Source of the DNA: a virus
IMG/VR virus record: IMGVR_UViG_3300028844_006574
Span: 27,376-91,375 of that record
Length of the DNA stretch: 64,000 nucleotides
Strand: one strand, 5' to 3'
In this document: one piece after another, positions 49,078 through 58,257 of the stretch
Position numbering within the stretch: the stretch's first letter is position 1
Layout of the letters: every line of letters starts with the position of its first letter
Notes under the pieces: generated by a model
What the model was told of the DNA's origin: nothing
Seen by the model: only the letters and a program-made list of their open reading frames with translations
Databases searched by the model: none
Translations under genes and position numbers: made by a program

Positions 49078-50123
49078 GCGCTACAGGGTATGTAGTGTTT
49101 TGTGAAGATAAATACTACTTGTTATGGCAACTAGAGTTGTTAATCGAATCTATAACAAACCGTGCTGGTGTACATGAAAAAGACATAGTAGTATTATATG
49201 CAGACCCTAGCTATCACCACAGGAGTGTAGAGTGGGGACAATCACCATACTTGAAAAGTTTGATGAAACATCACCATGATGTAAAATTTTATCCTGTACA
49301 AAACTGGGGCCGGCGAAACTGGTATTTTCGTTTTGAAGATAATAAAACTTGGCACCCTAAACAGTACCCGGGTATAAACAAATGGCTGAGTTTATGTGAA
49401 GCAGCCAACGCCGGTTGGTTAGATGATTTTACTGAAGTTGTACTTTTAGAACAAGATTTGTGGTTCAGCGGCAATTTTCCAAAATTAGGTCATGGAAATT
49501 GTGTTACAGCCAATTGGTTGTGTGACAGATACAACGCGTTTGAGGTGAATGACAAAACAGATGATATGAACACCCCTGGATTCGACTTGGATGATATCAT
49601 GAAGCTGTGCAAAGTACCATCGTCTCATCGGAAAAGATGGACCTCCGGAGCCATTGTGTTCAAATTTGTCACCAAGCAACTAGTACAAGCCAAGTTTTTA
49701 AATGCACTGGTCAATTACAACCAATTGCTGATGACACTAGGTGAACTAGCACTACCACAGGGCGCTCGTCATGAAACAGACATGGTCGCTCCATCTTTGG
49801 CCATGGCCCACTGTGGTATGCATTGTAGAACGGTTGAGGATTTACAATGGAAATCAGACGTTTGGACCTGGCACCAAAAACCACCAGACAATGTAGTTGT
49901 TCATTACGGTTGGGACTTCGCTGCATACCCACATTTGAACTCAACGTTTAGTAAATTTAAATATACTAACAAAGGTCCATGGACAGACAAAGAGGTTTTG
50001 ATGGCAGAATATAATGACCTTGCATTTGATTGGATTAAATCATTATACAACGATATATTCAAAATAGGTGAAAAAAACATACAAAGGGTCTGCGATAGAC
50101 AGGTTTATCTCCCAGTTATATGA
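49074..50123 (+). CDS. Putative glycosyltransferase, GT-A-like
   Basis: The product has 349 aa. YVVFCEDKYYLLWQLELLIES and DIVVLYADPSYHH form a nucleotide-sugar-like N-terminus. EVVLLEQDLWFSG supplies an ExD-type metal site (about residue 122-131) in place of DxD. Further on, TSGAIVFKF and a HETDMVAPSLAMAHCGM segment fit an acceptor/product loop, and HYGWDFAAYPHLNS is near the end. It is not assigned to a CAZy family by eye. It starts inside the previous stop and its own stop overlaps the following gene. Confidence 0.6.
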   Translation: MSATGYVVFCEDKYYLLWQLELLIESITNRAGVHEKDIVVLYADPSYHHRSVEWGQSPYLKSLMKHHHDVKFYPVQNWGRRNWYFRFEDNKTWHPKQYPGINKWLSLCEAANAGWLDDFTEVVLLEQDLWFSGNFPKLGHGNCVTANWLCDRYNAFEVNDKTDDMNTPGFDLDDIMKLCKVPSSHRKRWTSGAIVFKFVTKQLVQAKFLNALVNYNQLLMTLGELALPQGARHETDMVAPSLAMAHCGMHCRTVEDLQWKSDVWTWHQKPPDNVVVHYGWDFAAYPHLNSTFSKFKYTNKGPWTDKEVLMAEYNDLAFDWIKSLYNDIFKIGEKNIQRVCDRQVYLPVI

Positions 50124-50515
50124 TATTAAAAAATATATTAACAAAGGTTGATATACAACAATGTATATCCGAGCTAACAATACTACATCGTCAGCATTAT
50201 TATGAGCCTGGTTACATTGTGTCTAGTAAAATCATTAGCGAAAAATATAACAATGTATTTGGTAAACTTTTGGATTATAAACACACGACACAGAAACACA
50301 CTATAGACTTTCAATTATCAAATGAAACATACCAATTGTACATACAAAACAAATTGTTGAGAGACTGGTTTGTTGAAAAATCGCAACCATATTCTATAAT
50401 GTATTATATGGATATCAATTACCCTAAAAAATTAACTCCGATGGCAGTATTACTTGAAGTAATATTTGAATTGACTTATCATTCTTTCCCAGAAACTGTT
50501 GAAAACCCTGTTTAA
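50120..50515 (+). CDS. Unknown A/T-rich protein, 131 aa
   Basis: Mostly helical, Tyr/Lys/Ile-rich, with the phrases CISELTILHRQHYYEPG and LQNKLLRDWF-like segments near the middle. No motif is recognised. It is coupled to the glycosyltransferase (ATGA) and could be its partner. Confidence 0.55.
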   Translation: MILKNILTKVDIQQCISELTILHRQHYYEPGYIVSSKIISEKYNNVFGKLLDYKHTTQKHTIDFQLSNETYQLYIQNKLLRDWFVEKSQPYSIMYYMDINYPKKLTPMAVLLEVIFELTYHSFPETVENPV

Positions 50516-50519
50516 CCCT

Positions 50520-50525
50520 TATAAT
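50520..50525 (+). promoter_or_regulatory. TATAAT box before the prkA operon
   Basis: TATAAT ends 9 nt before the prkA ATG. Confidence 0.4.
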
Positions 50526-50534
50526 TAATAATAT

Positions 50535-52589
50535 ATGAAGCGCACAAAGACCTTATCCGAATTACTCAAAAAATCATCAAATGAAAAATTTAATGACCTG
50601 CACTGGTCCGGTTCCTTTGAAGAGTATCTGAACCTTGTAGAGGATCAACCTAAAATTACTCGTAACTCATACCAGCGTATGTACGATATGATCACATCGT
50701 ACGGTACTGAAGAATTTACATATTGTAAACAAAGCGTCACCAAATATAAATTTTTCTCTCAGTGCACGGATAGTATCGGTATTTATGGTTTAGAAGAGCC
50801 GTTAATGGAATTGGTAGATGTGTTAAGATCTGCTGCATATCATTACGGACCAGAACGTAGAATAATTTTGTTACATGGTCCAGTAGGTAGTAGTAAATCA
50901 ACAATTGTGACCATCCTCAAAAAAGGTTTGGAGAGATATAGTCATTCCGACCCATTGTATTCATTCACTTGGCTAGTAAAAGACGAAAAGGGTAATGATA
51001 TTGAGGTGCCATGTCCAATGAACGAGGAACCCCTCAAACTGTTACCAGGTGATGCCCGTTCAAATATTCTAGAACGAATTAACAAAAAGCTAGGCAAATC
51101 AAACTACCGTATCAAATTGGATGGTAATCTGTCCCCTGTTTCAGAATATTATCAGCAAAAACTACTAGAACAATACAATGGAGATTATGAAAAGATGCTG
51201 GCTCATGTAAGAGTTAGAAGAGTACTACTCTCAGAAAAGAACCGAGTAGGTATAGGAACATTTCAACCAAAGGACGAGAAAAGCCAGGACGCGACTGAAT
51301 TAACCGGTGATATAAACTATAGAAAACTAGCACTGTATGGTAGCGAAAGTGACCCCCGTGCATTTGATTTTGATGGTGAATTTCTAGTGTCTAATCGAGG
51401 TATGATAGAGTTTCAAGAAATACTGAAGTTACAGACTGAGTTCTTGTATGACTTATTAGGTGCTACACAAGAACATCGGGTCAAGCCCAAACGATTCAAT
51501 CAAGTACCTATTGATGAAGTGATAATAGGTCATACTAACAACGCTGAATTTGACAAGCTTAAAAACAACAAATTCATGGAAGCATTGAGAGACCGCACAA
51601 TCAAGATTGATGTACCATATCTACTCAAAATCGAGGATGAGAAAAAGGTTTATGATCATTTTTATAATACAACAACTGTACATAAACACATAGCACCCCA
51701 CACAACATATTTAGCAGCTTTGTTTGCAGTGGTATCTCGGTTGGAAAAGCCAGTGAAAAATGACATGACAGTTATTCAAAAAGCAAAATTGTACAACGGT
51801 GTAGGTGTCCATGGATTTACGGAAGAGCATGTCAAGGAGATGCTAGAAGAAACACCAAATGAAGGACTAACATCTGGGATAAGTGCGCGCTTCATCCAGA
51901 ATCAGTTTAGTAACGCGATTGTTAATCCGCGAATGGGAAAAAAGAGCATCAATCCCTTCATGCTCTTCTCTGAAATTAGAGAAGGACTAAAAAATTACTC
52001 TGGATTTGCTAGTGAAGACTCACGTTCTTTGGCATTAGAACGTCTAGAACTTGTAGAAAAAGAATACGACCGTATAGTGAAACGAGAAGTGCAACAAGCT
52101 TTGAGCAGCAGCGAAGAAGCAATCCGGACATTGTGTGCAAATTATATTGACAGTATAGTATCATATATAAACGAAGAGAAAGTGATCAATCCAATCACTG
52201 GTAAAGATGAACCACCAAATGAAAAGCTCATGAGATCGATCGAAGAGAAGATCAACGTATCAACTAACATGAAAGACGATTTTCGTAGAGAGATAATGAA
52301 CTACATGGGATCTCTAGCAGCCAAAGGAAAAACTTTCAGCTATGATAGTAACGAGCAATTGCACAAAGCATTAGAAAAGAAACTATTTGAAGACATTAAA
52401 GACAGTATCAAGTTATCCGCCCTGGCACAAGACACAGCCACTGTAGTGGATAAAGAGCTTGTGGAAAAAATAAATGCGCTTAAACAAAGATTAATCAAAG
52501 ATTTCGGTTACGATGAAGACAGCGCCCATGATGTACTTGTATATGTCGGTAGTATTTTCGCCAGAGGTGACGACGTAGGAGCCAAATAA
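50535..52589 (+). CDS. prkA: PrkA-type AAA+ serine protein kinase (YeaG)
   Basis: The product has 684 aa; bacterial PrkA/YeaG is about 640. Walker A HGPVGSSKST is at residues 114-123, and IGIYGLEEPLMELVD, RVLLSEKNRVGIGTFQPKDE, LTGDINYRKLALYG, NRGMIEFQEILK and TSGISARFIQNQ are all PrkA hallmarks. The C-terminal kinase-like part (about 560-684) is helical. In bacteria PrkA acts with YeaH and YcgB (SpoVR) in starvation, stress and sporulation responses. Here it opens the same three-gene order (spacing 1 nt, then a 4-nt overlap). Active-site residues for ATP binding look intact, so it is likely functional. Confidence 0.95.
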   Translation: MKRTKTLSELLKKSSNEKFNDLHWSGSFEEYLNLVEDQPKITRNSYQRMYDMITSYGTEEFTYCKQSVTKYKFFSQCTDSIGIYGLEEPLMELVDVLRSAAYHYGPERRIILLHGPVGSSKSTIVTILKKGLERYSHSDPLYSFTWLVKDEKGNDIEVPCPMNEEPLKLLPGDARSNILERINKKLGKSNYRIKLDGNLSPVSEYYQQKLLEQYNGDYEKMLAHVRVRRVLLSEKNRVGIGTFQPKDEKSQDATELTGDINYRKLALYGSESDPRAFDFDGEFLVSNRGMIEFQEILKLQTEFLYDLLGATQEHRVKPKRFNQVPIDEVIIGHTNNAEFDKLKNNKFMEALRDRTIKIDVPYLLKIEDEKKVYDHFYNTTTVHKHIAPHTTYLAALFAVVSRLEKPVKNDMTVIQKAKLYNGVGVHGFTEEHVKEMLEETPNEGLTSGISARFIQNQFSNAIVNPRMGKKSINPFMLFSEIREGLKNYSGFASEDSRSLALERLELVEKEYDRIVKREVQQALSSSEEAIRTLCANYIDSIVSYINEEKVINPITGKDEPPNEKLMRSIEEKINVSTNMKDDFRREIMNYMGSLAAKGKTFSYDSNEQLHKALEKKLFEDIKDSIKLSALAQDTATVVDKELVEKINALKQRLIKDFGYDEDSAHDVLVYVGSIFARGDDVGAK

Positions 52590-52590
52590 C

Positions 52591-53733
52591 ATGCCCGGTC
52601 GCCGCATACGCGAGGATCATCGCGAGTATCGTGATTTGATCAAAGACAAGGTCAAAAACCGGGTCAAAGATCACATCAAAACCGGTAAAAAGGTCAAGCG
52701 CCATGGAAAAGACTTTGTGGTAGTTGACATACCGGTCATTGATTTACCATCGTTCAGACATGGTCGTAACAAAGGAGGTGGTATTGGAAACGGTCCTGGT
52801 GATGTAGGTGATGAAGTGGGTGATGGTCCTCCAAAACCCGGTAAAGGTAAAGCCGGTGATCAAGAAGCTGAACACACGATGGGAGTCGGGGTCAATGTAG
52901 ATGATTATATTGACATACTAGGTGAAGAGCTGGAGCTACCTAATTTAACTCCTAGACCTAAGGGAGATATTGTCAACCAAAAGGTAAAGTATAGTGGATT
53001 GAGCAGGGTGGGTAACAACTGCTTATTACATAAAAAGAAAACGTTGAGAAACGCTATGAAACGTGTCATATCCACGGGACAATTTGATCCGAACGACATA
53101 TCTAATGTAGTACCTATAAATCAAGACAAAGTGTATAAAACATGGAAGATCGTTGACTCTCCTGATATAAACGCAGTAGTGTTTTTCCTACAAGACATCA
53201 GCTGGAGTATGGATGGTGAGAAACGAGACCTAGTCAGAGAGTTATGCTGGTATCTAGAACAATGGATTCGTAAATTTTACAAGCAAGTGGATTTGAAACA
53301 TATAGTACATGATGTAGTTGCTCAAGAAGTAGACCAAGAGAAATTCTATGCATACGAGGCTGGTGGTGGTACAAAAATAAGCTCCGCTTTTGAATTGACA
53401 TCAAATATTATAGACAGTTCTTACCCTCTAGAAGACTGGAACATGTATGTATTTTACTTTTCAGACGGTGAGAATTTCACTTCAGATACCAAAAGGTGTA
53501 TACAGTTACTAGAAGAGTTACAGATGAAATGTAATTTGATAGGCGTAGGTGAAGTAAAAGGAACTACCGACTGGTCTGATTTTGCCCTCTCTGTTGAAAA
53601 TGAAATTGAAGGTAGAGTATTAGATGAAGGTGTAGTGACAACAGCTTCTATAGACTCACATGATGACGTGTTAAGAGCCATACAAGATTTTCTTGCACCA
53701 TGTGAGCAGAAAAAGCCGTACACTGTAACATGA
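52591..53733 (+). CDS. yeaH: YeaH/YhbH-type VWA protein (DUF444)
   Basis: The product has 380 aa; E. coli YeaH has 427. The start (RRIREDHREYRDLIKDKVKN) is basic, as in the family. A Gly/Pro-rich linker (about 55-95) is followed by YIDILGEELELPNLTP. The VWA domain starts VVFFLQDISWSMDG, whose DxSxS MIDAS motif is DISWS near residues 201-205, and ends VFYFSDGENF. YeaH is the partner of PrkA in a conserved operon, function not well defined. The overlap with spoVR (ATGA) keeps all three proteins coupled. Confidence 0.95.
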   Translation: MPGRRIREDHREYRDLIKDKVKNRVKDHIKTGKKVKRHGKDFVVVDIPVIDLPSFRHGRNKGGGIGNGPGDVGDEVGDGPPKPGKGKAGDQEAEHTMGVGVNVDDYIDILGEELELPNLTPRPKGDIVNQKVKYSGLSRVGNNCLLHKKKTLRNAMKRVISTGQFDPNDISNVVPINQDKVYKTWKIVDSPDINAVVFFLQDISWSMDGEKRDLVRELCWYLEQWIRKFYKQVDLKHIVHDVVAQEVDQEKFYAYEAGGGTKISSAFELTSNIIDSSYPLEDWNMYVFYFSDGENFTSDTKRCIQLLEELQMKCNLIGVGEVKGTTDWSDFALSVENEIEGRVLDEGVVTTASIDSHDDVLRAIQDFLAPCEQKKPYTVT

Positions 53734-55355
53734 AGCAAGCCACGAGCAATTTATTAGAGCAAGGAGTGTCTCCTGAATTGGCGGAGCATATACCAGATGT
53801 GATCCGTGTGTGTAAAGACCAGGGCCTGGACCCTTACGAACTGGTTATTGAGGAATATAATGCGGATGAAATTGCTGAACTCGGAGCATACGGTGGCTTC
53901 CCGGTGAGATACCCACATTTCAGTTTTGGTCAGCAATATGAAACATTACACCATCAGTATCATAGTGGGATGGGTAAGATTTACGAAATGGTTGTAAACA
54001 ACGACCCGACGTACATGTACTTGCAACGAAATAATCCGCTGGTTGATAATCTAACGGTTGTGGCTCATGCACTAGCTCATTCAGATTTTTTCAAAAACAA
54101 TATATACTTTGGAAACACCAACAGAAACATGATGAACGTGATGGCCAACCATGGACAGAAAATAAGACAATACATGGAAGCTTATGGACATAACAGAGTT
54201 TCAAAATTTTTAGATGCATGTTTATCAATTGATGATCTAGTCGACCCAAACGTTGTATGGGACGATAGCAGATATAACAAACCCAAGAAGATAGAATTCG
54301 ACAAACCAGTAGAACAATTTTCACCAAAGCGAATTGAAACAAAGAGTTACATGGATCATTTCGTCAACACACAAAAGTTTTTGGACCGGCAGAGGAGTAA
54401 ACACAAACGCGATGCTTGGAAGCATCTCAAAAAATACCCACTCCAACCGGAGAAAGACATTTTGTTGTTCATACTCAAGCACGTACGATTAGAACAGTGG
54501 CAACAAAACATATTGTCCATGGTACGTGACGAGAGTGTTTACTTCCGCCCACAAATGCTGACAAAAGTGTTGAACGAAGGCTGGGCCAGTTACTGGGACA
54601 GTTTCATCATGACACAGTGCGGATACGCTCAAGATGCTGGTATATTTGATTACGCACGTCACCACGCAGGGGTGTTAGGAGGTAAGTATGCCATGAGCAA
54701 CCCATACCGATTGGGTAATTATCTGCTACGTGATGTGGAAGATAGATGGAACAAGGGTCAATTCGGTCGTGAGTGGGAAAATTGCGAGGACACACACCAA
54801 AAGGCCAATTGGGATACCAAAGCCATGCTCGGTAGGGAGAAAATATTTCAGATCAGAGAAGACTATGGAGATATTAACTTTATCAACGAGTTTTTCACAC
54901 AAGAATTTTGTGACAAACATGAGTATTTCGAATACACGCTGGATCCAGAGACCAACAAGTATGTGATAGCCAACAGAGACTATCAATCGATCAAGCAACA
55001 ATTGATCAAACGATATGTTAATGGAGGCCGACCGGTCATAAACTTGACATCGTTCAGCAAAGACGGTATCGAGTTGCTACACAAATACGATGGTATGGAA
55101 CTGGATGCTAAATATGTTGAAAAAACACTCAAAATGATGTATAACATAGTGAACATGCCAATACAATTGAAAACAAAAGTGACACAGCAAGAGAAAACCG
55201 AGACATATGGACATGTGTTCGCGGTTCGATCCGCGCAACAAGAAAAAAAGTCTTTGGAAAACAGAGTGTACAAATATGATGGTGACCAGTTCAAGCACTG
55301 GGAAAATTACAAACATAAAGATTTTAAAATATCAGAAGAAGATCTACCGTTTTAA
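53730..55355 (+). CDS. spoVR: SpoVR/YcgB family protein
   Basis: The product has 541 aa; E. coli YcgB is about 510. Signatures: LGAYGGFPVRYPHFSFGQQYE (residues about 50-70), PLVDNLTVVAHALAHSDFF with paired His, FGNTNRNMM and MMANHGQ-like segments, LRLEQWQQNIL-type ARLEPWQQ motif (here VRLEQWQQNILSMVRDES) and NEGWASYWDSFIMTQC. In Bacillus SpoVR is needed for spore cortex. In enterobacteria YcgB belongs to the PrkA/YeaH stress unit. The last 80 residues hold a less conserved basic tail. Confidence 0.95.
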   Translation: MKQATSNLLEQGVSPELAEHIPDVIRVCKDQGLDPYELVIEEYNADEIAELGAYGGFPVRYPHFSFGQQYETLHHQYHSGMGKIYEMVVNNDPTYMYLQRNNPLVDNLTVVAHALAHSDFFKNNIYFGNTNRNMMNVMANHGQKIRQYMEAYGHNRVSKFLDACLSIDDLVDPNVVWDDSRYNKPKKIEFDKPVEQFSPKRIETKSYMDHFVNTQKFLDRQRSKHKRDAWKHLKKYPLQPEKDILLFILKHVRLEQWQQNILSMVRDESVYFRPQMLTKVLNEGWASYWDSFIMTQCGYAQDAGIFDYARHHAGVLGGKYAMSNPYRLGNYLLRDVEDRWNKGQFGREWENCEDTHQKANWDTKAMLGREKIFQIREDYGDINFINEFFTQEFCDKHEYFEYTLDPETNKYVIANRDYQSIKQQLIKRYVNGGRPVINLTSFSKDGIELLHKYDGMELDAKYVEKTLKMMYNIVNMPIQLKTKVTQQEKTETYGHVFAVRSAQQEKKSLENRVYKYDGDQFKHWENYKHKDFKISEEDLPF

Positions 55356-56810
55356 ATGATCATTAATTATTTAAAAGTTTACACTCCCCCGTCACCCAAA
55401 GTTAGATATGGAATCAATCAAGACGGAGGTTATGTTGGAGTTAAAACATCAACTGATATTTTATTATCAGGTGGGATTGGTACAGATATTTCATTTGAGT
55501 TAGATTTTGTTAAAATGAACGATGTGAATGCGGTTTGCGCGGATTCTATATTTTATAATGGTAATGCTCGATTTATTGATTTGGAAGATTTTGTAAACAA
55601 CAGTCAATTTAAAAATGATCCTTATATTTCAAAATTGCAATTCGTAAACAAATTCGTTGGTAAAGACGAAAACGATAAATCCACAAATTATCATAATTTT
55701 TTAAAACAATTCAGTGACATTACATTGAAACTTGACATTGAAGGTGGGGAATTTGATTACATTAATTCATTATCTAATAAACAATTAAATAAAATAAACC
55801 AAATTTTTCTTGAAGTGCATTGGTTAGATAAATTAAATGATTTTTCTTTTTTTGAAAAATTAAATCAGAATCATATATTGATTCATGCACACGGCAATAA
55901 CAACGGTCGTGTGTTCAGAGTTGGCAAATCGAGAATACCAAAGGTACTAGAAGTCACTTATTTACATAAAAAGTTTTTTAGTGGTGAATACAAGTTAAAT
56001 AGTGAACCACTGCCGTCCTCAATAGACTTTCCAAATCGTATCAAAAGAGCCGATTTGAGTTTAAATTTTCCACCATTTGTTAATTTTAAAAAAATGAAAA
56101 TACCAAAAATAATACATCAGACATGGGTCTTTAAGAACGATGATTACATAAAAGGTTTGCGAGATAAATGGTTAGGTTACAATCCAGAATATGAATATTT
56201 TATATATAACAATAAAGACAATTTAAAATTCATCAAAGAAAATTTTAATGAAAGAATTTATAACTGCTACTCTAGAATATTGAACGGATCAGCTAAGGCC
56301 GATTTTTTCAGATATGCAGTTTTATATATCAAAGGTGGTGTATATTTAGATATAGATTTTTTACCCAAAGCTAGCCTCTCAGATTGTATAGAAGAAAATG
56401 ATGAACTTATCATAACTCATGACGACCAAGTTCGCCGTAGACATGCAAATCCAAACGGTGTCTTTAACGCCTTTATTTGTGCAAAACCCAAGCATGAATT
56501 ATTATTAATTCTAATTAATCAAATTTGTGAGTATATAGAGAATGGTGAACATAATAATGTTCGACATGCAATACATTCACTTACAGGTTCGAAGCTTTTT
56601 TCTGAAAAATTTAGAAATTATTTCAAAACGCAGAATATCAAAGAATGTAAAACTGATTCCTACAAAATAGTAACACACCATGCGTTTACACCTACACCCC
56701 ATAATAACACAATCACTTGTGGGGATAAAATTTTATTTACATCCCAAAATAGCATACCAAATAGAAGTTTGATCCCACATTATAACTCAAATTTTGAGTT
56801 ATATAGATGA
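55356..56810 (+). CDS. FkbM-like methyltransferase fused to an OCH1-type glycosyltransferase
   Basis: The product has 484 aa. The N-terminal half (about 1-235) is FkbM-like: YGINQDGGYVGV, then LKLDIEGGEFDYINSL and QIFLEVHWLD, a SAM-methyltransferase pattern. The C-terminal half (from about residue 247) starts KIPKIIHQTWVFKNDD, then GSAKADFFRYAVLYIKGG and VYLDIDFLPKAS with a DxD metal site, the signature of Gly_transf_sug/OCH1-type transferases. The fusion would methylate and transfer sugar in one chain. Base use is unlike the neighbours: much more A/T, no late box, and no CCGG site over 1455 nt, so it looks recently acquired. Confidence 0.85.
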   Translation: MIINYLKVYTPPSPKVRYGINQDGGYVGVKTSTDILLSGGIGTDISFELDFVKMNDVNAVCADSIFYNGNARFIDLEDFVNNSQFKNDPYISKLQFVNKFVGKDENDKSTNYHNFLKQFSDITLKLDIEGGEFDYINSLSNKQLNKINQIFLEVHWLDKLNDFSFFEKLNQNHILIHAHGNNNGRVFRVGKSRIPKVLEVTYLHKKFFSGEYKLNSEPLPSSIDFPNRIKRADLSLNFPPFVNFKKMKIPKIIHQTWVFKNDDYIKGLRDKWLGYNPEYEYFIYNNKDNLKFIKENFNERIYNCYSRILNGSAKADFFRYAVLYIKGGVYLDIDFLPKASLSDCIEENDELIITHDDQVRRRHANPNGVFNAFICAKPKHELLLILINQICEYIENGEHNNVRHAIHSLTGSKLFSEKFRNYFKTQNIKECKTDSYKIVTHHAFTPTPHNNTITCGDKILFTSQNSIPNRSLIPHYNSNFELYR

Positions 56811-56850
56811 AGAACCATATCAATTTGAAGAGGTTTTAAATTAAAATATT

Positions 56851-57693
56851 ATGAAAACAAAAACATTTATCATAGGAGAGATAGGCATCAATCACAACGG
56901 GGATCTTGACATAGCCAAGAAGCTTATAGACATCGCAGCTTGTGCTGGATTTGATGCAGTCAAGTTTCAGAAACGAGACCCGGATACATGTGTACCTGAG
57001 AAACAAAAACAAGTACTGCGGCAAACCCCTTGGGGCCAGATACCGTACATTGATTACAAGAAGCGTATCGAGTTCACCGGTGATCAATATGATGAGATCG
57101 ATGTATATTGCTTCGAGAAAGGCATCAGTTGGAGCGCTAGTCCTTGGGACATGAACAGCGCCAGGTTTTTAAATCGTTACAACCTCACATGGGTCAAAAT
57201 AGCCAGCGCCAGCATCACGGATCTGAAACTCGTGAGCTATTGCGCCAAAACATTTGACAAGTTGATAATAAGCACCGGCATGAGCACCATGGAACAGGTG
57301 ACCAAAGCTGTCGATACTGCCAAGAAACATTTACCTCAGGAAAACATAACACTGCTACATTGCAACAGCAGCTACCCAGCACCAATTGATGAATTGAACT
57401 TGAACGTGATAACCAAACTCAAACAACTGTACCCTCGAATGGATGTTGGTTACAGTGGCCATGAATACGGTTTGTTAGCATCCATGGCAACAGTAGCACT
57501 GGGTGCCACCTGTGTAGAACGACACATCACACTGGACAAAAGCATGTGGGGTAGTGATCAAGCATGTTCGTTAGAACCACATGCCATGTTCAAGCTGGTC
57601 AGAGGCATCCGCGAACTGGAGCTGGCTCTAGGTTCAGATGAAAAATGCATGACACCGTCTGAACTGGCAAAGGCTGAGACATTGCGTAAATAA
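56851..57693 (+). CDS. neuB: Sialic acid synthase NeuB-type, without SAF domain
   Basis: The product has 280 aa, whereas bacterial NeuB is about 345. The catalytic barrel is complete: GEIGINHNGD (9-18), AVKFQKR (36-42), SASPWD, KIASASITD, IISTGMSTMEQV, LLHCNSSYPAP, DVGYSGHEYG with His204 and CVERHITLDKSMWGSDQ with His225, matching metal-binding His of NeuB. It condenses PEP with ManNAc or a related hexosamine. The C-terminal antifreeze-like (SAF) domain that helps bind substrate is absent; the chain stops after the barrel. The exact product (Neu5Ac, KDN, legionaminate or pseudaminate, or a 9-phosphate form) cannot be told. Confidence 0.93.
   Translation: MKTKTFIIGEIGINHNGDLDIAKKLIDIAACAGFDAVKFQKRDPDTCVPEKQKQVLRQTPWGQIPYIDYKKRIEFTGDQYDEIDVYCFEKGISWSASPWDMNSARFLNRYNLTWVKIASASITDLKLVSYCAKTFDKLIISTGMSTMEQVTKAVDTAKKHLPQENITLLHCNSSYPAPIDELNLNVITKLKQLYPRMDVGYSGHEYGLLASMATVALGATCVERHITLDKSMWGSDQACSLEPHAMFKLVRGIRELELALGSDEKCMTPSELAKAETLRK
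57685..57692 (+). promoter_or_regulatory. Late-type box overlapping the neuB stop, 5 nt before the 70-aa gene
   Basis: CGTAAATA includes most of the neuB stop codon and ends 5 nt before ATG 57698. Confidence 0.4.
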
Positions 57694-57697
57694 ATGT

Positions 57698-57910
57698 ATG
57701 GACGTGGATCGATTAGAGGTTCGAAAAATTATCGCACAGGAAGTGAAACCTAACGAAAGTTTGATCGTGTGGTCTGACATGTACATGAAATATATAAAAA
57801 AAACATTTGAAGAGCAAACAACGGTGTATGAGGTAGACCCCCAACTAGCCAAAGATCGACTGATCACATACATAACCGAGCGTATGCAAAATGAGCTCAG
57901 AACCGATTAA
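57698..57910 (+). CDS. Unknown protein, 70 aa
   Basis: A short acidic/basic helical protein (MDVDRLEVRKIIAQEV and a C-terminal AKDRLITYITERMQNEL helix). It overlaps the phosphatase start by 20 nt inside the sialate cluster. No family is recognised. Confidence 0.55.
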   Translation: MDVDRLEVRKIIAQEVKPNESLIVWSDMYMKYIKKTFEEQTTVYEVDPQLAKDRLITYITERMQNELRTD

Positions 57911-58253
57911 AAAGACCATTTGTTTCGATTTTGACGGTACCATATGTGACACCGACGAGACTCAACCTGTGCCAGGACGTTATTATAACAGCACACCCAA
58001 AGCCCGTATTGTGGACATAGTGAAACGATTTTACAACAAAGGATACACGGTGGTAATAGACACCGCTCGTGGGAGTTCTGCCACTGGTTTGACTAAATAT
58101 TACAAGCGATGGAAATTGAAAAAACTCACGCAAACGCAACTCAAACGCTGGGGAGTACCCTACCACAAACTTCGTGTCGGGACGAAGATTGCTGCTGACC
58201 TGTACATAGACGACAAAAGTTTACCTGTTAGTATTTTTGAAAAGGAAAACTGA
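57891..58253 (+). CDS. HAD-family phosphatase of sugar-nucleotide clusters
   Basis: The product has 120 aa. HAD motif 1 is CFDFDGTICDTDE (DxDGT), motif 2 includes VVIDTARG (Thr/Ser-Ala-Arg), a Lys region lies in KLTQTQLKRWGVPYHKL, and motif 4 is AADLYIDDKS (DD). This matches the small HAD phosphatases found beside capsule sugar-nucleotide genes. Between NeuB and a CMP-sialate synthetase it could remove a 9-phosphate from a sialate-9-P intermediate, a route known from some Bacteroidota and animals. The size rules out a NeuA-fused phosphatase domain. Confidence 0.85.
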   Translation: MSSEPIKKTICFDFDGTICDTDETQPVPGRYYNSTPKARIVDIVKRFYNKGYTVVIDTARGSSATGLTKYYKRWKLKKLTQTQLKRWGVPYHKLRVGTKIAADLYIDDKSLPVSIFEKEN

Positions 58254-58257
58254 GATC

